A DNA stretch of 64,000 nucleotides from Pogonophryne albipinna (lineage: Eukaryota; Chordata; Actinopteri; Perciformes; Artedidraconidae): positions 14,146,783-14,210,782 of the forward strand of contig CM053261.1 of assembly GCA_028583405.1 (NCBI GenBank), read 5' to 3'. The notes under the pieces are model-generated. The model saw only the letters and a program-made list of their open reading frames with translations, did not search any database and was not told where the DNA came from. Shown one piece after another: positions 1 through 17,956 of the stretch. Numbering within the stretch: the stretch's first letter is position 1; the number at the start of each line of letters is the position of its first letter. A program made the translations under genes and the position numbers.

Positions 1-34
1 CTCCATCACTGTTATTTCCAATCACACCCTAAAA

Positions 35-392
35 CAGTGTTTCTCAAACTTTTTCATACCAAGGACCACTTAACCAATAAAAAAACACTCGCGGACCACC
101 TAACTCCACAAATATCAAAAAACACATCGTTTTTCTAGAACAGATTACAAATCACCTGAAAATGGTACAAACAAGTGGCAGCATGTGTGATGAAGGTGTT
201 GCGCTGGGCTATATCATGCAATCGAAAGTGAAACTTAAGCTCGCTCCATTGCGGAGATATTCCCGCGAGAGTGCGGAAAACTGAAATGAATTTATTTATT
301 TAAAATGTGAAATGTTACCAATATACTCACGGACCACTAGGGGGCGCTCACGGACCACCAGTGGTCCGCGGACCACACTTTGAGAAGCACTG
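35..392 (+). mobile_element. hAT-Charlie-type non-autonomous element, left end of the inserted block
   Basis: 358 bp with inverted ends: the left end begins CAGTGTTTCTCAAAC, and the right end read in reverse begins CAGTGCTTCTCAAAG. These are typical hAT-Charlie/Buster termini. The left flank is CCCTAAAA and the right flank is CTCTAGAT, so this copy lacks a matched target duplication of its own. It differs from the 24585-24942 copy at about five positions. It has no coding capacity. Confidence 0.85.
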
Positions 393-400
393 CTCTAGAT

Positions 401-1499
401 GATAGGAAAGGAGGTTTCAAACTTCCTTTATAACCTCCTTTAGCTTAGGATCCACTGGACCTCCCTCACCAAAAGGAGAGGAGAAAATGCTGCCCCACAA
501 TGCCTTGCAGCCGCAGCATTTGCCGTCACACAACAGTCGGCCGTTCACGGAAACAACCGATTATGACCGAGAAATGATATCATGAAAGTTACGGTGCTTA
601 TTAAGCTTTTTAAAAAGTAGGTGGCAACTTGCCAAAGTGCTTTGTTTTGAACGTTCATCAGTATTATAATCAAGTCAACATTTCACAGTCTTTACTGAGC
701 TGTGTGGAGTTTGTTCAACTTTTAAAAGATGTTTGAATGGTGATATACAGAGTGATAGATGTTAAGGACTTACGTTTATAATAAATACATCTGTATTGAT
801 TTTAAGATATTTTCATAGTTCATACAATCTTTGGGATCATTTGTATTCATGTGGACCGGAGGGAGAGGGTGACGAGCATAAGTTTCACTTTCCTTTTTTA
901 TTTCAATTCCAACTTTGGTCATGAAGAATATGTTTCTCTGTTGTCCACGTTCATAAAGCATAAAACAACAGCATCAGAGCACGGTGCAGAGTCTGTAGAT
1001 GAGTTTACAGTAGTCCCTCGTTCTTATTAAACATCCATGTTGTAGTCCGCTGTATAGAAAACTAGTTTCCATAGTTTCCCCACAGCAGCAGACGCACATT
1101 TATGATGTCCGCTGGCGCATCATAAACACGTCGGATAGTGAAAGTGCAGTAGGATTCTCTAAAGTACCACAGTCTCTTTTCCTAAATCCTTTTGAATTCT
1201 CCTATCCACTATCCCTTAACCCCGTGACGTTTCACTCAGAGGTCAAGGAATAGACGATAGGGTTAGAACTTAGGAGCTTATTTTTGGACTATTCGACTGC
1301 AGACATGCACTGGAATTGAATGTTCTATTTTATCCCTGCAAAGTCTGCTTTTAAATTGTGTTGTGCAAAAGTTAAATTTCAGGTGTTTGGGGACGAATAT
1401 GAACTTATAACCGATAACATCCAATATGTTTACCGTCTTGATGACAAAGTGGAGACTTGTTATGTTGTTTGAAAGGCATCCAATAGTTAATACATTTCA
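401..1499. other. Non-coding stretch, no gene seen
   Basis: No convincing exon or RNA gene. The first bases (401-470) and 1150-1310 contain pieces resembling the sequence at 23020-23117, such as a shared TTTAGCTTAGGA motif. They may be the two sides of one dispersed repeat that the CTCTAGAT elements once interrupted. Confidence 0.4.
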
Positions 1500-2940
1500 T
1501 TTCATTTAATCATTTATTTGAATAGGGACAATGCACATTAATGAACATTTAAGACAAATAATGCTTCAAGTGTAAACAATGCCAGATGTTAGCTTTGAGC
1601 TAATTTCCATCCGTAGTCCCTGACATACAACATATAAGAACATGACATTTATAAACATAGCAAAAAATAAATACATGATATGCAAAAAGAGCATGAGCAG
1701 CATACAAGCATTTACCACTTGGCAGTATAATGTAGCAGCAACGACATATACAGTGCAAGAGAAGATACAAGAGCTACCTAAAGTGCAAGAGGAGATACCC
1801 CTGTATTAAAGTGCATTTAGCGGTGATTGCATGTCTGTTTGTTTCTCAACCACTCTTTGAGTTGACCTTTAAAGCTATTGAGAGTGGGACAATCCCGTAT
1901 CTCAGTTGGGAGGCTATTCCAGAGTGAGCTGCCTTTAATGGAGAGGACATTTTGACCAAAAGTGGTCCGTCTACGATGAACTTCACAGTCTCCTCTGGTT
2001 TCTGACCTAGTGCAGCGTCCAGTGTGTTTTTTGTGGATGAATTCCCCTAAGGGAGGAGGGGCCAGTCCATGTAAACATTTATAAAAAAAGCACATACTTT
2101 TAAAAGACTTACAATTGTCAAAACTCAAGAAATTGTGTTTTTCAAGGATGGTACAGTGGTGGTATGAATTTGGCTTTCTCTCAAACACCTTGATAGCTCT
2201 CTTGTACAGCTGTTCTAGCGGTTTCAGGTTTGTGGCACAAGCAAACGACCAGTTTGTAAAACAGTGTTCAATGTGGGATAGAATTATACAGTGGAGGTAT
2301 GACTTTGTATACATTTAACCTTTTCCACAAATACACAGGTAGCTGTCTCAGTGGAGTGGTGAGCACGAAAGCCAAACTGCATTGGGTGGAGTGGAGCGTA
2401 ACCTTTGTCTAAATGTTTGGTGATTAGTTTTGACACCCATTTCTCAGCTATCTTAGAGACACAGGGGAGGATGCTGATTGGTCTGTAATTGGACATCATT
2501 GCCTTATCCCCAGATTTAAAAATCGTGTCACCATGGCCACCTTCCAGGATGATGGGACTTCCCTCGTGCTGATAGATTGATTCACTAGCATAGTAATTGG
2601 TTTTATTAGACCGTCGATATGTGTCTTTATAAAGTTGTTGTCTAAATCATATGCATCCCTATCCTTAGAACCTCTTAACCCTAAGATTATATTTTTTACC
2701 TTAACCTCTGTGATTTCCTCCAGGTCAAAAACGGGGTGTGTATCCACAATAGGGCTAGGTGAGACCTCAGATGGCGGGAAGAGCTTTGTAATGTCCAAAG
2801 CACTAGTTAAGAAATACTAATTGAGAGAGCTGGCCAACACTGCAGGGTCTTTTATCAGGGCATCATTGATTTCTAATTCTAAAACATTATTTTCCTGTTT
2901 GGTTTGTTTACCTAATAGTTGAGATTGCTGCCACTGCGCC
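1500..2940 (-). mobile_element. Degenerate non-LTR retrotransposon (LINE) fragment, reverse-transcriptase part
   Basis: Read on the minus strand, three broken reading frames give LINE-type reverse transcriptase. About 2798-2496 carries the segment before the palm domain. About 2499-2284 carries an NYRPISILPCVSKIAEK motif followed by QFGFRAHHSTETA. About 2314-1817 carries the C-terminal part with a TRSETRGDCEVHRRRTTFGQ stretch and SLWNSLPTEIRDC. The central palm region with the catalytic aspartates is missing, so the element is internally deleted as well as frame-broken. The sequence down to about 1500 looks like its 3' untranslated end. It resembles the jockey/CR1/L2/Rex group of fish LINEs; the exact clade is not certain. 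Confidence 0.8.
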
Positions 2941-3340
2941 TGAACTGCCTGCCGCTATCTTGGAAATGATGAAATAATAATTGAAAATGCTAATTAAATC
3001 ACTGTATTTTGTTATGTCTGAAGTAAAAAACCTTTGCACAGTCTGCAATTGATATGGAATAGCCACGATATAGGAATACCAACGTGGCACAAAGGTAGAG
3101 AGGCTGAAGAATGCAGCGGCACAGCGAGGGCACATCAGTTGGGGAGGAAAACATGTAAAGATGCTATAGTTTTTGTTTGGTTTCTTGTACCTCCTACCAG
3201 TCAGAAAGTCATACATGATGATGAGACATGAATTCATGAACTTCCCTCTGAGACGAATCACAGAATGACTTTCAAAGTTTCATCTTACAAAACCATGAAG
3301 GAGTGTGGTATATTCTGTTAGGTAGACTGTACATGCACTC
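2941..3340. other. Non-coding stretch, possibly older repeat
   Basis: No exon-like coding signal was recognised. The short open frames on both strands have no family resemblance that I can see. Confidence 0.3.
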
Positions 3341-8490
<5,150 letters not shown>

Positions 8491-8498
8491 ATTTACAG

Positions 8499-9528
8499 CA
8501 GGGGTGGGGAACCTCCGGCCCCCGGGCCGTATACGGCCCGCGAGACCATTTGGTATGGCCCTCGAGGTAATTTATAAACACACGCAAAAAGAAAAAAATT
8601 AAGAAATCTAGACCGCAAAATAATTAAACAAGCGAGTGACTGTTTTTCCTGGCAACGGTCATGGTCCTTGAACACAACACGAGCCTAACGTGTCATCACG
8701 TGGTATATGTCTCGTCTGACAGGGGTGCAGTTATGCCGGAGAGCACCACAACGCCGCTCCGGGACTTTAAAAATTGCAGCACCCATAAGGAGCCGTACAC
8801 ATGCCGCAGTTTTTGCGTGTCTGTGTCTTTAGTTGAAAGCCCAGTGGATATCTGTTCATCTGTCATACTGATCATACAGTCAATAACTTTGTTGTTATTA
8901 GCATCTGGTTAGCTAGCTATGCTAACGAATATAAGAAGCTTTTTCTCCAACCAGTGAGGTAAAGGCACATCTTTATATGATCATTATAGTTATACAAAAA
9001 AAACAGGTATAAAATACTATATGACAGTAAAAACAAGTTGTTATTAATAAACAAGAATACAGTTTAAAAGGAGAGTGATTTGGAAAATATTCATAAAGAA
9101 AAAGTAAATCTGCTTACAGTTCTGTTTCATATGGGTGTTGAGAGATGTTTCCATAGATCTCTTCATTTTGCACTCAAAGTGCACCAGATTGATGCTTTCA
9201 ACTTCCTGGAGCATGCCCCCCGGACCCCCCTAGAGGAGGTTAGGTCCCCCCCCCCCCCACTTAAATCATGTTCACATGGATAGGAAACTATCCACATCTT
9301 GTGTCCATATCTTTCTGTTTGGTGTCATGCCACACCGTGCACGTGCATGCATACGCGAGTCATGGCAAGATATCTGGATTAAGAGGTTGCTTTTTCTTTG
9401 CAAAGCATGAAAGAAAGGCCAAATGAATGGGCTGTGATTTTTAAGCAGAGGTCAATAATTTATACGCCCTCGGAGGATGTTGAAAAAAATTGAAATGGCC
9501 CTTGAGAGGAAAAGGTTCCCCACCCCTG
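8499..9528. mobile_element. hAT-type non-autonomous transposon with 8-bp target duplication
   Basis: The left end reads CAGGGGTGGGGAACCTCCGG and the right end read in reverse begins CAGGGGTGGGGAACCT. The perfect 8-bp direct repeat ATTTACAG flanks it at 8491-8498 and 9529-9536 and fits the nnnTAnnn preference of Buster/Charlie hAT elements. The 1,030-bp interior has no intact transposase. Confidence 0.85.
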
Positions 9529-9536
9529 ATTTACAG

Positions 9537-12500
9537 ACTTCTATCTGTTGTTGGCTTTTATTTGGAATCATTTATATATTGAAGAAATACATACAATTCT
9601 CATGGCCAGGTGAATGACTTTTAGGACTTTGTTGTGAAAGCTGCTCCTTCTTGTAAAGACACATTAGTCCCTCCAAGGAGAACTTCTTATTGTGCAATAT
9701 GCATGTACTGTACTGGGTATGCAAGCAGTGAAATACTATTCAGGAATCTGACACAAGTTGCCTCTGTCCTGCAGTCATTTCTTGAAAACAGTTTTTTGTA
9801 CTATTTTTAGATGACACAAACACTTTGTGGAGTGATGAGAAAAAGACTTCATTTTTCTCTAATGCTCTGTTGCCATGAACTGATCTTGACAAATGTATAT
9901 AAATTGTATTTAAGCAATGTAACGGTGCCTGAAGAAGCCCTGAAGTGTATCCAGGATGTTTTGGCTCTGATGAGAAGAACATAAGGGGATATAGATTCCC
10001 TTCCATCTTCTTATCATACCATTGCTCCTTATAATTCCTCAGGCTTAGACCTGCTATAATATTTTCTAAAGTCATTTTTATCCTAGGTTTTCTTTTTCAC
10101 CTTGCCTCAATTGTACTCTCTTGGATACTTCTCGTCCATCTCTCTTTCCCTCTAGCCTCTCCCCCAGTTGCAGCTTTTTTGCTCTCATTCTGAGCACGTT
10201 CAGCACCTATCCTTGAAACAGGAATTAAGGGAACAATACTGCGGCTGGAGAGACTGCTTTCCTTTAAATATATGACAATCTTCTTCTGGTCAAGATAAAA
10301 GCACAGGAAAGAGGATATCTGCCTTCAACACCACCACTCCGTATATTTCTGAATCTGGGGTCCTTATTTATTTGCATCTCTCTTCCTTACACTTGTGTTT
10401 TACATACCCTTCCTCCCCCTCTCATCCTGGTGTCTGACCAACAGCCCCATGTCATGACATACTAGTAGCCAGCTCAAGTTCCACACTATTGGAAACTGGA
10501 AATGACCCACCCACTGCACCGCCACCCCACCATACTCGCAAAGAAAATCACAATAACACCTGCACACAGTGTGAAGATGGCCAGTGCCTATTGGTGACTC
10601 TAAGTGCAAAAAGCAGGGGCTCAGGTTTATGGAAACATTTTATGAAAATATGTTCTGCATGCAAATTAGTGAACGTGCTGAATGGATGGAAACATTTTGC
10701 AGATGAGATGCACATTTTAATCCCTTTACCACTCAACTGTCTCAAACTGAAAAGAACGCTCCTTTGCTGTCACTTTTCGCCTTGACACTCAATACACTGA
10801 TATGTTTAAGAAAGAAGAAACACCAGCATACAGAAAACAGAAGCATGCTATAAAAACAGCAGGTACAGTCAAAACATCATGGTGTACATGTGCATCTGTG
10901 TGCGTGTGTATACCTACAGTGAGGCTTCGTCCCGCAGCTGAGAGAGGCAGCGCTAACATCCAGACACTGAGCTCGCTCCACTGTACTACAGCAGCTGCTG
11001 CTGCTGCTGGCTTACTCTCCTATATGAGAGCGAGACACACAACGGCTCCCCCTTACCTTACTCACACACACACAGCAAAGGACAACCAGCTGTGAGGTTC
11101 TTGCATACCCCACAGGCAGTCACTCAGCATGACAACTCTGCAGATTTCTCTCCCTCTCTTTCTCCCCTACCCTCTCATCCACACACACAGAACTGTGCAG
11201 AGATGCTCACTGTCGATTGGCTGGTCCTCCGAGATTTAACTATTTCACAAAATGTTAATAGGGGCACAACCAGGAACTCGCTACCAGCTGCTCTTTCAAA
11301 CATCTGCAGATGTTTAGTTAGTAGTGGTTTTATCTTCGCTAATCCTCTGAGATTGACATCTGATGATATGAGCCTGATTGAACAACATTAAGAGACAGTG
11401 ACCAAAAGTACTAAGAGAGTGATATGGCATACAGGAGGTTGAATGGAGATGCAAAGTATACAAGGCACAAAGGATATGATGGGAGGACAGCAGTAGTATT
11501 TATAAGAGGAACCTTATAATCTACAATGAGTTAATGGACAGTATATATATTGTATAGTGCTTTTATTCCAAAGTGCTTTACATAGTGCCTTGCATTCACC
11601 CACATACACATCGCTGAGCCCAACGCTGGCCCTCAGGGGTGATTGGGATTCAGCGTCTTGCTCAAGGACACTAGGATCAGACCGCCAACACATAGCTGCT
11701 TACACAAATTATCCTTACAGATGTTCTCCTCCGACCTTATTTTCTACCTTGCATTAATATGTATTAACATCCATACTTTACTTACAAGCGTTATTCTCAG
11801 TACTGTCGCCATGTACCTTACAAACTGATTTTCAGTGGCATTTGCTTCACTCAGCTGTCCGTCATTAAAGCAGATAAGGAGGGACAGCTTACACTGTTAC
11901 TGCATCCAAGCCATAGCAGCACAATAGCAAAAAAAGTATTCCATTATTCCAACTTGGGTGCATTCATGCGTTATTTTAAGATGTTTACCCAGCCTGCTAA
12001 CCTTGTATTGGCTGAATCTAATGACTCCACTTACTGCAAATCAACTTAAATTAGCTTCTTTGCTGTGTTACCCATTTTAGGCAATTCCTCAAAAAGGGAA
12101 ACCCGATAAAACAGACATAATTTATGTCCTTTAAATTCAGATGAAGCGATAGATTTTGGTGTCATTAGTGAATTGTAATTCCAGCAGTGCTGTCATTTTT
12201 GGTACCACTTTTAGTTCTTTTCACCCAGAAGATAGTTTAGCAAATAACAAATCCACTAGTGAATCATTAAACTGCCAAAAATAATAAATTGCCCTGGTGT
12301 CACGTATGTTTTTGTTTCAGTACAGCAAAACAGAGACAATAAATAGTTTGACAGTGTGCGCGTGCGGGTAAGTGTGTGTCAAACTCTGACAGCAGAGGAC
12401 AGGAGCACTGCATCCATAAACAATACTAAAACGCTGTAGAGACTCGCAGCAAATTACCCCCCTGTTTTGCGTATACAAGCCTTAAAATGTTTACTCGCCA

Positions 12501-13395
12501 AGCAGGACATACTGTATAGACGCTGATGTGAACGAACTTCGATTTAGCTGCATACTGTCGTAAATACGACATTAGTCCTCAAAGTTCAGTTGACATCCTC
12601 TATTTTATGGCATAGCACGACTCAACTTGACCAGAAGCTTCTTCAGCAAGACTAAAAGAAAGCCCTGTGTGGGTGAGCACGGCTGAATTAGTCATGAATA
12701 CCTGGAGTCATAAAAACTGCTGATATTGCATAAAATAATCACACACACAATTGTCCTATATATGGCCCCAAAAGTCTAAACCTTTACTTATACTTGTCAT
12801 TCTTGAAATAAAATACAATTTCCTCTCCCTAACTGCAGCCTCTATTAAAAGTGGAAAATGTTAAAAAAGCAATTTTAAAATAGATTAAATGGTGTGCAAT
12901 CCCAAAAACAAAAGGCCATCAGTCTAGCGGGAAAATAACTCTTATCCTGGGAGAAACTGCAGATAGGTTCACTTGAAAAACTGAGAAAATAAAGATATGT
13001 TTTGGCAAGGTGAATGATATGAGAGCTGCTATGAAATAGACAGAAAATATCCCGCAGCGTAGATGACTGAAACTAGTCAACCAGAAGAGTTGTGATTGAG
13101 AAGGGATGATAGTAATAGGAAAAATCAGAGGGGGAAAACATTTTGACAGCAGTATAGGGTAGTGTCACAATACTGATAAAACTCAGAGGCAAATATGATG
13201 AGAAGCCGCAACAGAGAATACATTTATTCAGAAGAGCGGGGGGGAAATATGAAAAATAACACCTGATGGCACAAATAAAAGGGAGGAAACATTGATAGAC
13301 TCACACGGCAGGGAGCAAAACATTTCCAGGCCAAACATGGGGTATGATAGAAAGGGAGGTGCCCCTCTGCTTCCTGGCACCCACAACTCTGCAGT

Positions 13396-13456
<61 letters not shown>

Positions 13457-14571
13457 CGTGCGTGCGTACACTCACATTCTTATATTAAATAGTGTCAGGC
13501 CTCAGGACCCGGCAGCTGTCCCTTTCATGTGTGCTGTTGTTTGAAGGCTTGTTCAGTGTTGTGTCTGTCAGCAGGTCTTATGACTTCAGTAGCTGAGTTC
13601 AATCCAACACAACACACCTTATCCTTATAGCCTAGGGCGCAACAGAAACAAAAATCAATCTGAAATTCGCCTAAAACTCTGAAGAAAAAAGCAACAACCA
13701 CCAAAATAGTTTCTGATGCCTCATTACATTCAGTAATAGGAACATTTTCCTTAAGCCAAAGCCATTCTGACAGGGTAGGAAATGACATAAGAACAGTGAG
13801 GCTCAACTGCCTGCATGCACAGTACAGTATGTATGCATGTGGAGGCCTATTTATGTATATTTAGAGAACATGTGATGATTGAGGCTACAGTCTGTTCTGC
13901 TTCACGCTTTTGTAAACACACAATCGATCCAGAACCATCCTTGAGGTCATAAACAACATTTTTACACACACAAATGTGCTGTCTATCTGCACTTAAACAC
14001 ATTCATACTCGTGCATACACACACATATATGCAATAATAAACAAACACACCCATGTGATGCCACCATCCATGCCAGAATCCCCGGTGTTGGTATGTCTGC
14101 ACCAACAAACCCTGCAGTGTGCACCATCTGTCTGCTCGTTGCCCACAGTGTGTACACATAACTAAGCAAACAAATATGCACAATATAACATCAGTAAAAC
14201 ACATATACATGCATACAGTGTTTCAGCCATAAACAATGCATGACATGACTGACAGGGAGAATTACACGAGCTCCTCAAGGCGACTCGCATCACTCTTCTA
14301 CTACTGCAGCGTTATCAGTGACAGGCTTTAGATGGACAGGAGGAGAATAGGAAGAGACAGGCCGGCAGACAAGTGCACTTACACACAAAGGCTAGATTTA
14401 TTTATATTCTTACCTCATGCCTCGTGACATTTACTCTAAAATACAAATAATCAATAATCAATTAAACAAACGTAACTCACACACCAGGAAGTAGGCTCTA
14501 CGTTACAATTACATCAACTAATCTCCATCCCAGCAGGACACCGAAGAACTCACCAGTAGCTTGGAACAGGT

Positions 14572-14572
<1 letters not shown>
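9537..14572. other. Non-coding stretch with dispersed repeat and TG microsatellite
   Basis: No exon was recognised. Bases about 11540-11680 (TTGTATAGTGCTTTTATTCC through CTTGCTCAAGGACAC) match a widespread fish repeat whose class I cannot name. A (TG)n tract with a GCGT-rich end lies at 13394-13468. Short GCTGCTGCTGCTG and CACACA runs occur near 10985-11070. The larger open frames here show no family resemblance. Confidence 0.4.
13394..13468. repeat. (TG)n microsatellite with TGCG-type end
   Basis: About 28 TG units followed by TGCG/CGTG variants. Confidence 0.95.

Positions 14573-14633
<61 letters not shown>
14573..14633. repeat. (AC)n microsatellite
   Basis: About 30 AC units with one interruption near the right end. 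Confidence 0.95.
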
Positions 14634-14880
14634 ATGCTTCACCCAACTTTTGCCCTTTTTTGTAAATTACGAATCCTCTCACTACTTATCGATTTCCCTT
14701 CTCTTTGTTTTCTGTCTTTCCCTCTTTTACGTGTAAGAAATATATTCTCTCTCATCTGTTTTGTGAATCTGAGGTCATCACCTACTAGATCTTAGAACCA
14801 CAGGGGCATCAAAAAGTTGGCTTCACCTGGTGTGTGTTTGTGTGTGTGCAAGAGACACACACATGGAGAGATACTGAGAT

Positions 14881-16207
14881 ACTGCCTCGAGCCCTCTGCA
14901 TGTTCACCAGCACACTCAGCAATACCTTTCTCTTTGATCTAAAGTTGAAATATTAAAATGACTGTACATGACTTGTTGAACTCTGATAACTAAAGAAGGG
15001 GAGTATTTGGAAGACCAATCCAACTTTTGTCTCACAAATATCATCGTTGGGTAACTGCCAATACTATTTAGCAGATCTGTTAACCCCACAGCATGTTAGG
15101 CGACATAAGGCCAGAGTTTATATACGCGTCTGTATTTCTGTGACAGGATCATTAAACCAATTGGTAAGAATTGGTGTGAGATCAAGCATTTGTCCACTTC
15201 TTTATGATATTCAGCTTATGACAACTGTGATATAATAAGCACAGCAGTGAGGCCTTGATAGTGATGTGGAAAATTGCCAATGGCATTCATTACAGAGTGC
15301 CAGTAGTACTATACAGAGCATCATGGTGTTAAAAGAAAACAAAATAGGCAGTCAAAATGTCGTTCCTTTTGAGAAATTCACCTAAATGAATGTAGTAGAA
15401 CAACAAAAGAAGACATAGATTAAAAAAGAAAAAACATGCACAAAATGAAAAATAACAAATCAAAAGGAACACCAGAAAAAGTCTGAAATAAAAAGGGAAC
15501 GGAGAGAGACGAGAGCTTTAAGTCAGGGCAGAGAAGGGATGAAGGGATGAAGGGATGCAGTGATGTATAAAGGGATTGTCTGAAGGCAAAAGCTGACGGG
15601 TAGCCTAAGTGGCGTCCAACAGTGGCGTCCAACAGAGGCGTCCAACAGAGGCGTCCAACAGAGGCGTCACACACCGGGAGCCCGGCCAGACACAGCAAAG
15701 CCCCTTCTGGGAGAATCACTGCTCCCCTGGACCTATGGATGGATTCATTTCACAGTTCTGTTTACTTTTGTCTGTGTCTCTCCCCCCCCCCCCCATCTCT
15801 CTCTCTCTCCTTGACTTTGCTTGCCTCATCATTTGCTTCTCGTACTTCTGCCCAACCCTCTGTCTCCCTTTTGTCTTCTTTCTCCTTTGAGTCGGTATCC
15901 TTAACAGCTTCTGTTTCAGCCTGATTGCCATTTTGTATTCAGCACCAACAGAGACAAATGTGAAGACAAACTTAAAGTTACCAGTCACCCAATTTAAAAG
16001 ACACAGAGGAACACTCTGACCTTTAGATAATTGGTTGAATTGCATGTGCGTCAGCCTGAATTGCCTCAGATAAATTGAGGATGTGTTACTGAATATTCAG
16101 CTGATACACAGTTGTTTACATAAACATTTTCAAACAATTCCAGGGTTCATACACTTTTTCACCAATGATTTTCAATGACTTTTCCATGACTTCTCAATAT
16201 ACTTCTC
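14881..16207. other. Non-coding stretch upstream of the WD40 gene, with a 13-bp minisatellite
   Basis: No exon was recognised. Bases 15609-15668 are a 13-bp tandem repeat (GTGGCGTCCAACA/GAGGCGTCCAACA) with four full units here and three in the second copy (from 43588). A C-rich run sits near 15781-15794. Confidence 0.5.
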
Positions 16208-16523
16208 AAGATACTGACTGGTTTTCGGACCCCCCCAGACCCCCCCAATAAAGCAGAAATGCACGTTTCAGAGTGGCCTTTTATTGTGGCCAGCCTAAGG
16301 CACACCTGTGCAATAATCATGCTGTCTAATCAGCATCTTGATATGCCACACCTGTGAGGTGGGATGGATTATCTCGGCAAAGGAGAAGTGCTCACTATCA
16401 CAGATTTTTTCAGATTTCTGAACAATATTTGAGAGAAATGGTTATTTTGTGTATATAGAAAATGTTTTAGATCTTTGAGTTCATCTCATGAAAAATGGGA
16501 GCAAAAACAAAAGTGTTGCGTTT
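16208..16523 (+). mobile_element. 3' end of a Tc1/mariner-type transposon (relic)
   Basis: The segment from GATACTGACTGG through the GTGTTGCGTTTA end matches, from memory, the region after the transposase stop codon of an abundant fish Tc1-like element. The transposase frame and the left end are absent. The same relic is at 44176-44491. Confidence 0.55.
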
Positions 16524-17562
16524 AGTGTAGTATGTAACGCTAGACTTTTTGTGATATCCTTATTTAACCTTACATCTGAGGTAAACTTTTACATGCACTC
16601 TGCATTCAAACTTTACATATGTATTGAATCCTTTAAAAAAATGTCAAATAAAGAACCATAGTTAATACTTGTTCTCCTTAATTTCTTCTTCATTGGCCCC
16701 CTTTGCATTTGGTTATTTATCTTCCTTAGCCTTTAAATAAATTATCTGCCGCAACACTCTGCATCTTTCTGTCTATTACGGTGTTTTAATATCATACAAA
16801 CTTTAAAAAAGACAACCTTTCCAAACACCATAAATGTTCCAATAAAAATTCATTGTTAAATGGTGCATCAATGGACCATGCAAAACTGCTGGCTTATTCA
16901 CAAACGTATTGCGTCATCCAAGGACACGCAAATTATCCTCTAACATTATCCAAGTCTGCATTTAATTTTTCATTCAAGGTTCTTAGAAAGTTAAAGGTTT
17001 TGAAGATTAATAACCAAACAACTGCTTCGGTATTGAGATAATTAAGACTTGTTTACATCTGTGCAGCTTTTTAAATTCTTTCTTTTGCCCTTTGATTGTG
17101 ATGTGTTGGAGGACGAAATCAAGAGGCTTTAGAACTTATACGGACTCAACTCCCCCGAACAAGGAACTATTTGTGTTCGACTTTGTGGACTAAATTATTT
17201 TGAGAGGGACTGTGGGAGCATTTTGTGAATCCAATGTACGGATTAATCTGTTATGAGTGAATGAACAGGGTCAAAATGTCAAATCTTGGCAAAAAGGTTT
17301 TCGATAGAAGTTGAGGGTTTTGACGCTGTTGTCTGCTGTCAAGGTATTATCTCGAAGATCGGACATTTTCTTATCCTCTTATGGAACCAAAGGGTATGTA
17401 GGTGTCTTTCTGCTGCATGGTCTGATAAGTTATAGCAATAAGTGTACGCATGTTGTAAATGGTGTCCAGTTTTTAGAGCGCCACCGCATGTCTCAATTGA
17501 AATGAATGAGAAGGAGCTTGCATAAAACGCTCATTTGTACGGCCTCTGTTATGCTTTCTTAA

Positions 17563-17638
17563 CCCATGCCGTTACCTATCAACGCAATTCTGTTGAGATT
17601 TTTATCAACAGAATTCCGTTGCTAGGTAACAGCATGGG
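17563..17638. repeat. Long hairpin / palindromic MITE-like sequence upstream of the WD40 gene
   Basis: Two 34-base arms (17563-17596 and 17605-17638) pair at about 31 of 34 positions around an 8-base spacer; the left arm starts CCCATGCCGTTACC. A second, shorter inverted repeat around GACATCAGAAGGTCCTGATG follows at about 17658-17680. The hairpin ends about 320 bases before the WD40 start codon and is also present in copy 2 at about 45531-45606. Confidence 0.7.
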
Positions 17639-17956
17639 CCATTCACTTCTTATTGAATGACATCAGAAGGTCCTGATGTCATCAAAATTATGACATCATC
17701 TTGGCTTTAATGGAGTTCCGAGCTTCTGCAAGTTTAACTGCATTTAGTCACTAGACTAGACTCGTGAGAAAGTCGTGTTTTGGATGACATACATGCTTTT
17801 TGAATATAGCCAGGTTAATATACTTTATAATACCAGGTGAAAATTAACATTATAGGCCTACAACAGATCCAGAGCTACACATTTTTCTAATTTGAAAAAA
17901 AATCCCCTACACTCATTACACATTTAAGTGTTTAATTGATTTCAATCTAAGTAGTA

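Noticed and set aside
8661..8912. 83-codon plus-strand frame
   Set aside because: Entirely inside the 8499-9528 hAT element, without transposase motifs.
14881..14945. Possible minus-strand exon at the duplication start (LDQRERGIAECAGEHAEG)
   Set aside because: No match to SAPCD2 or ZMYND19 that I can recognise, and no convincing splice-site pair.
16208..16523. First read as a LINE 3' end
   Set aside because: The GATACTGACTGG start and the following sequence fit better the region after the transposase stop of a fish Tc1-like element.
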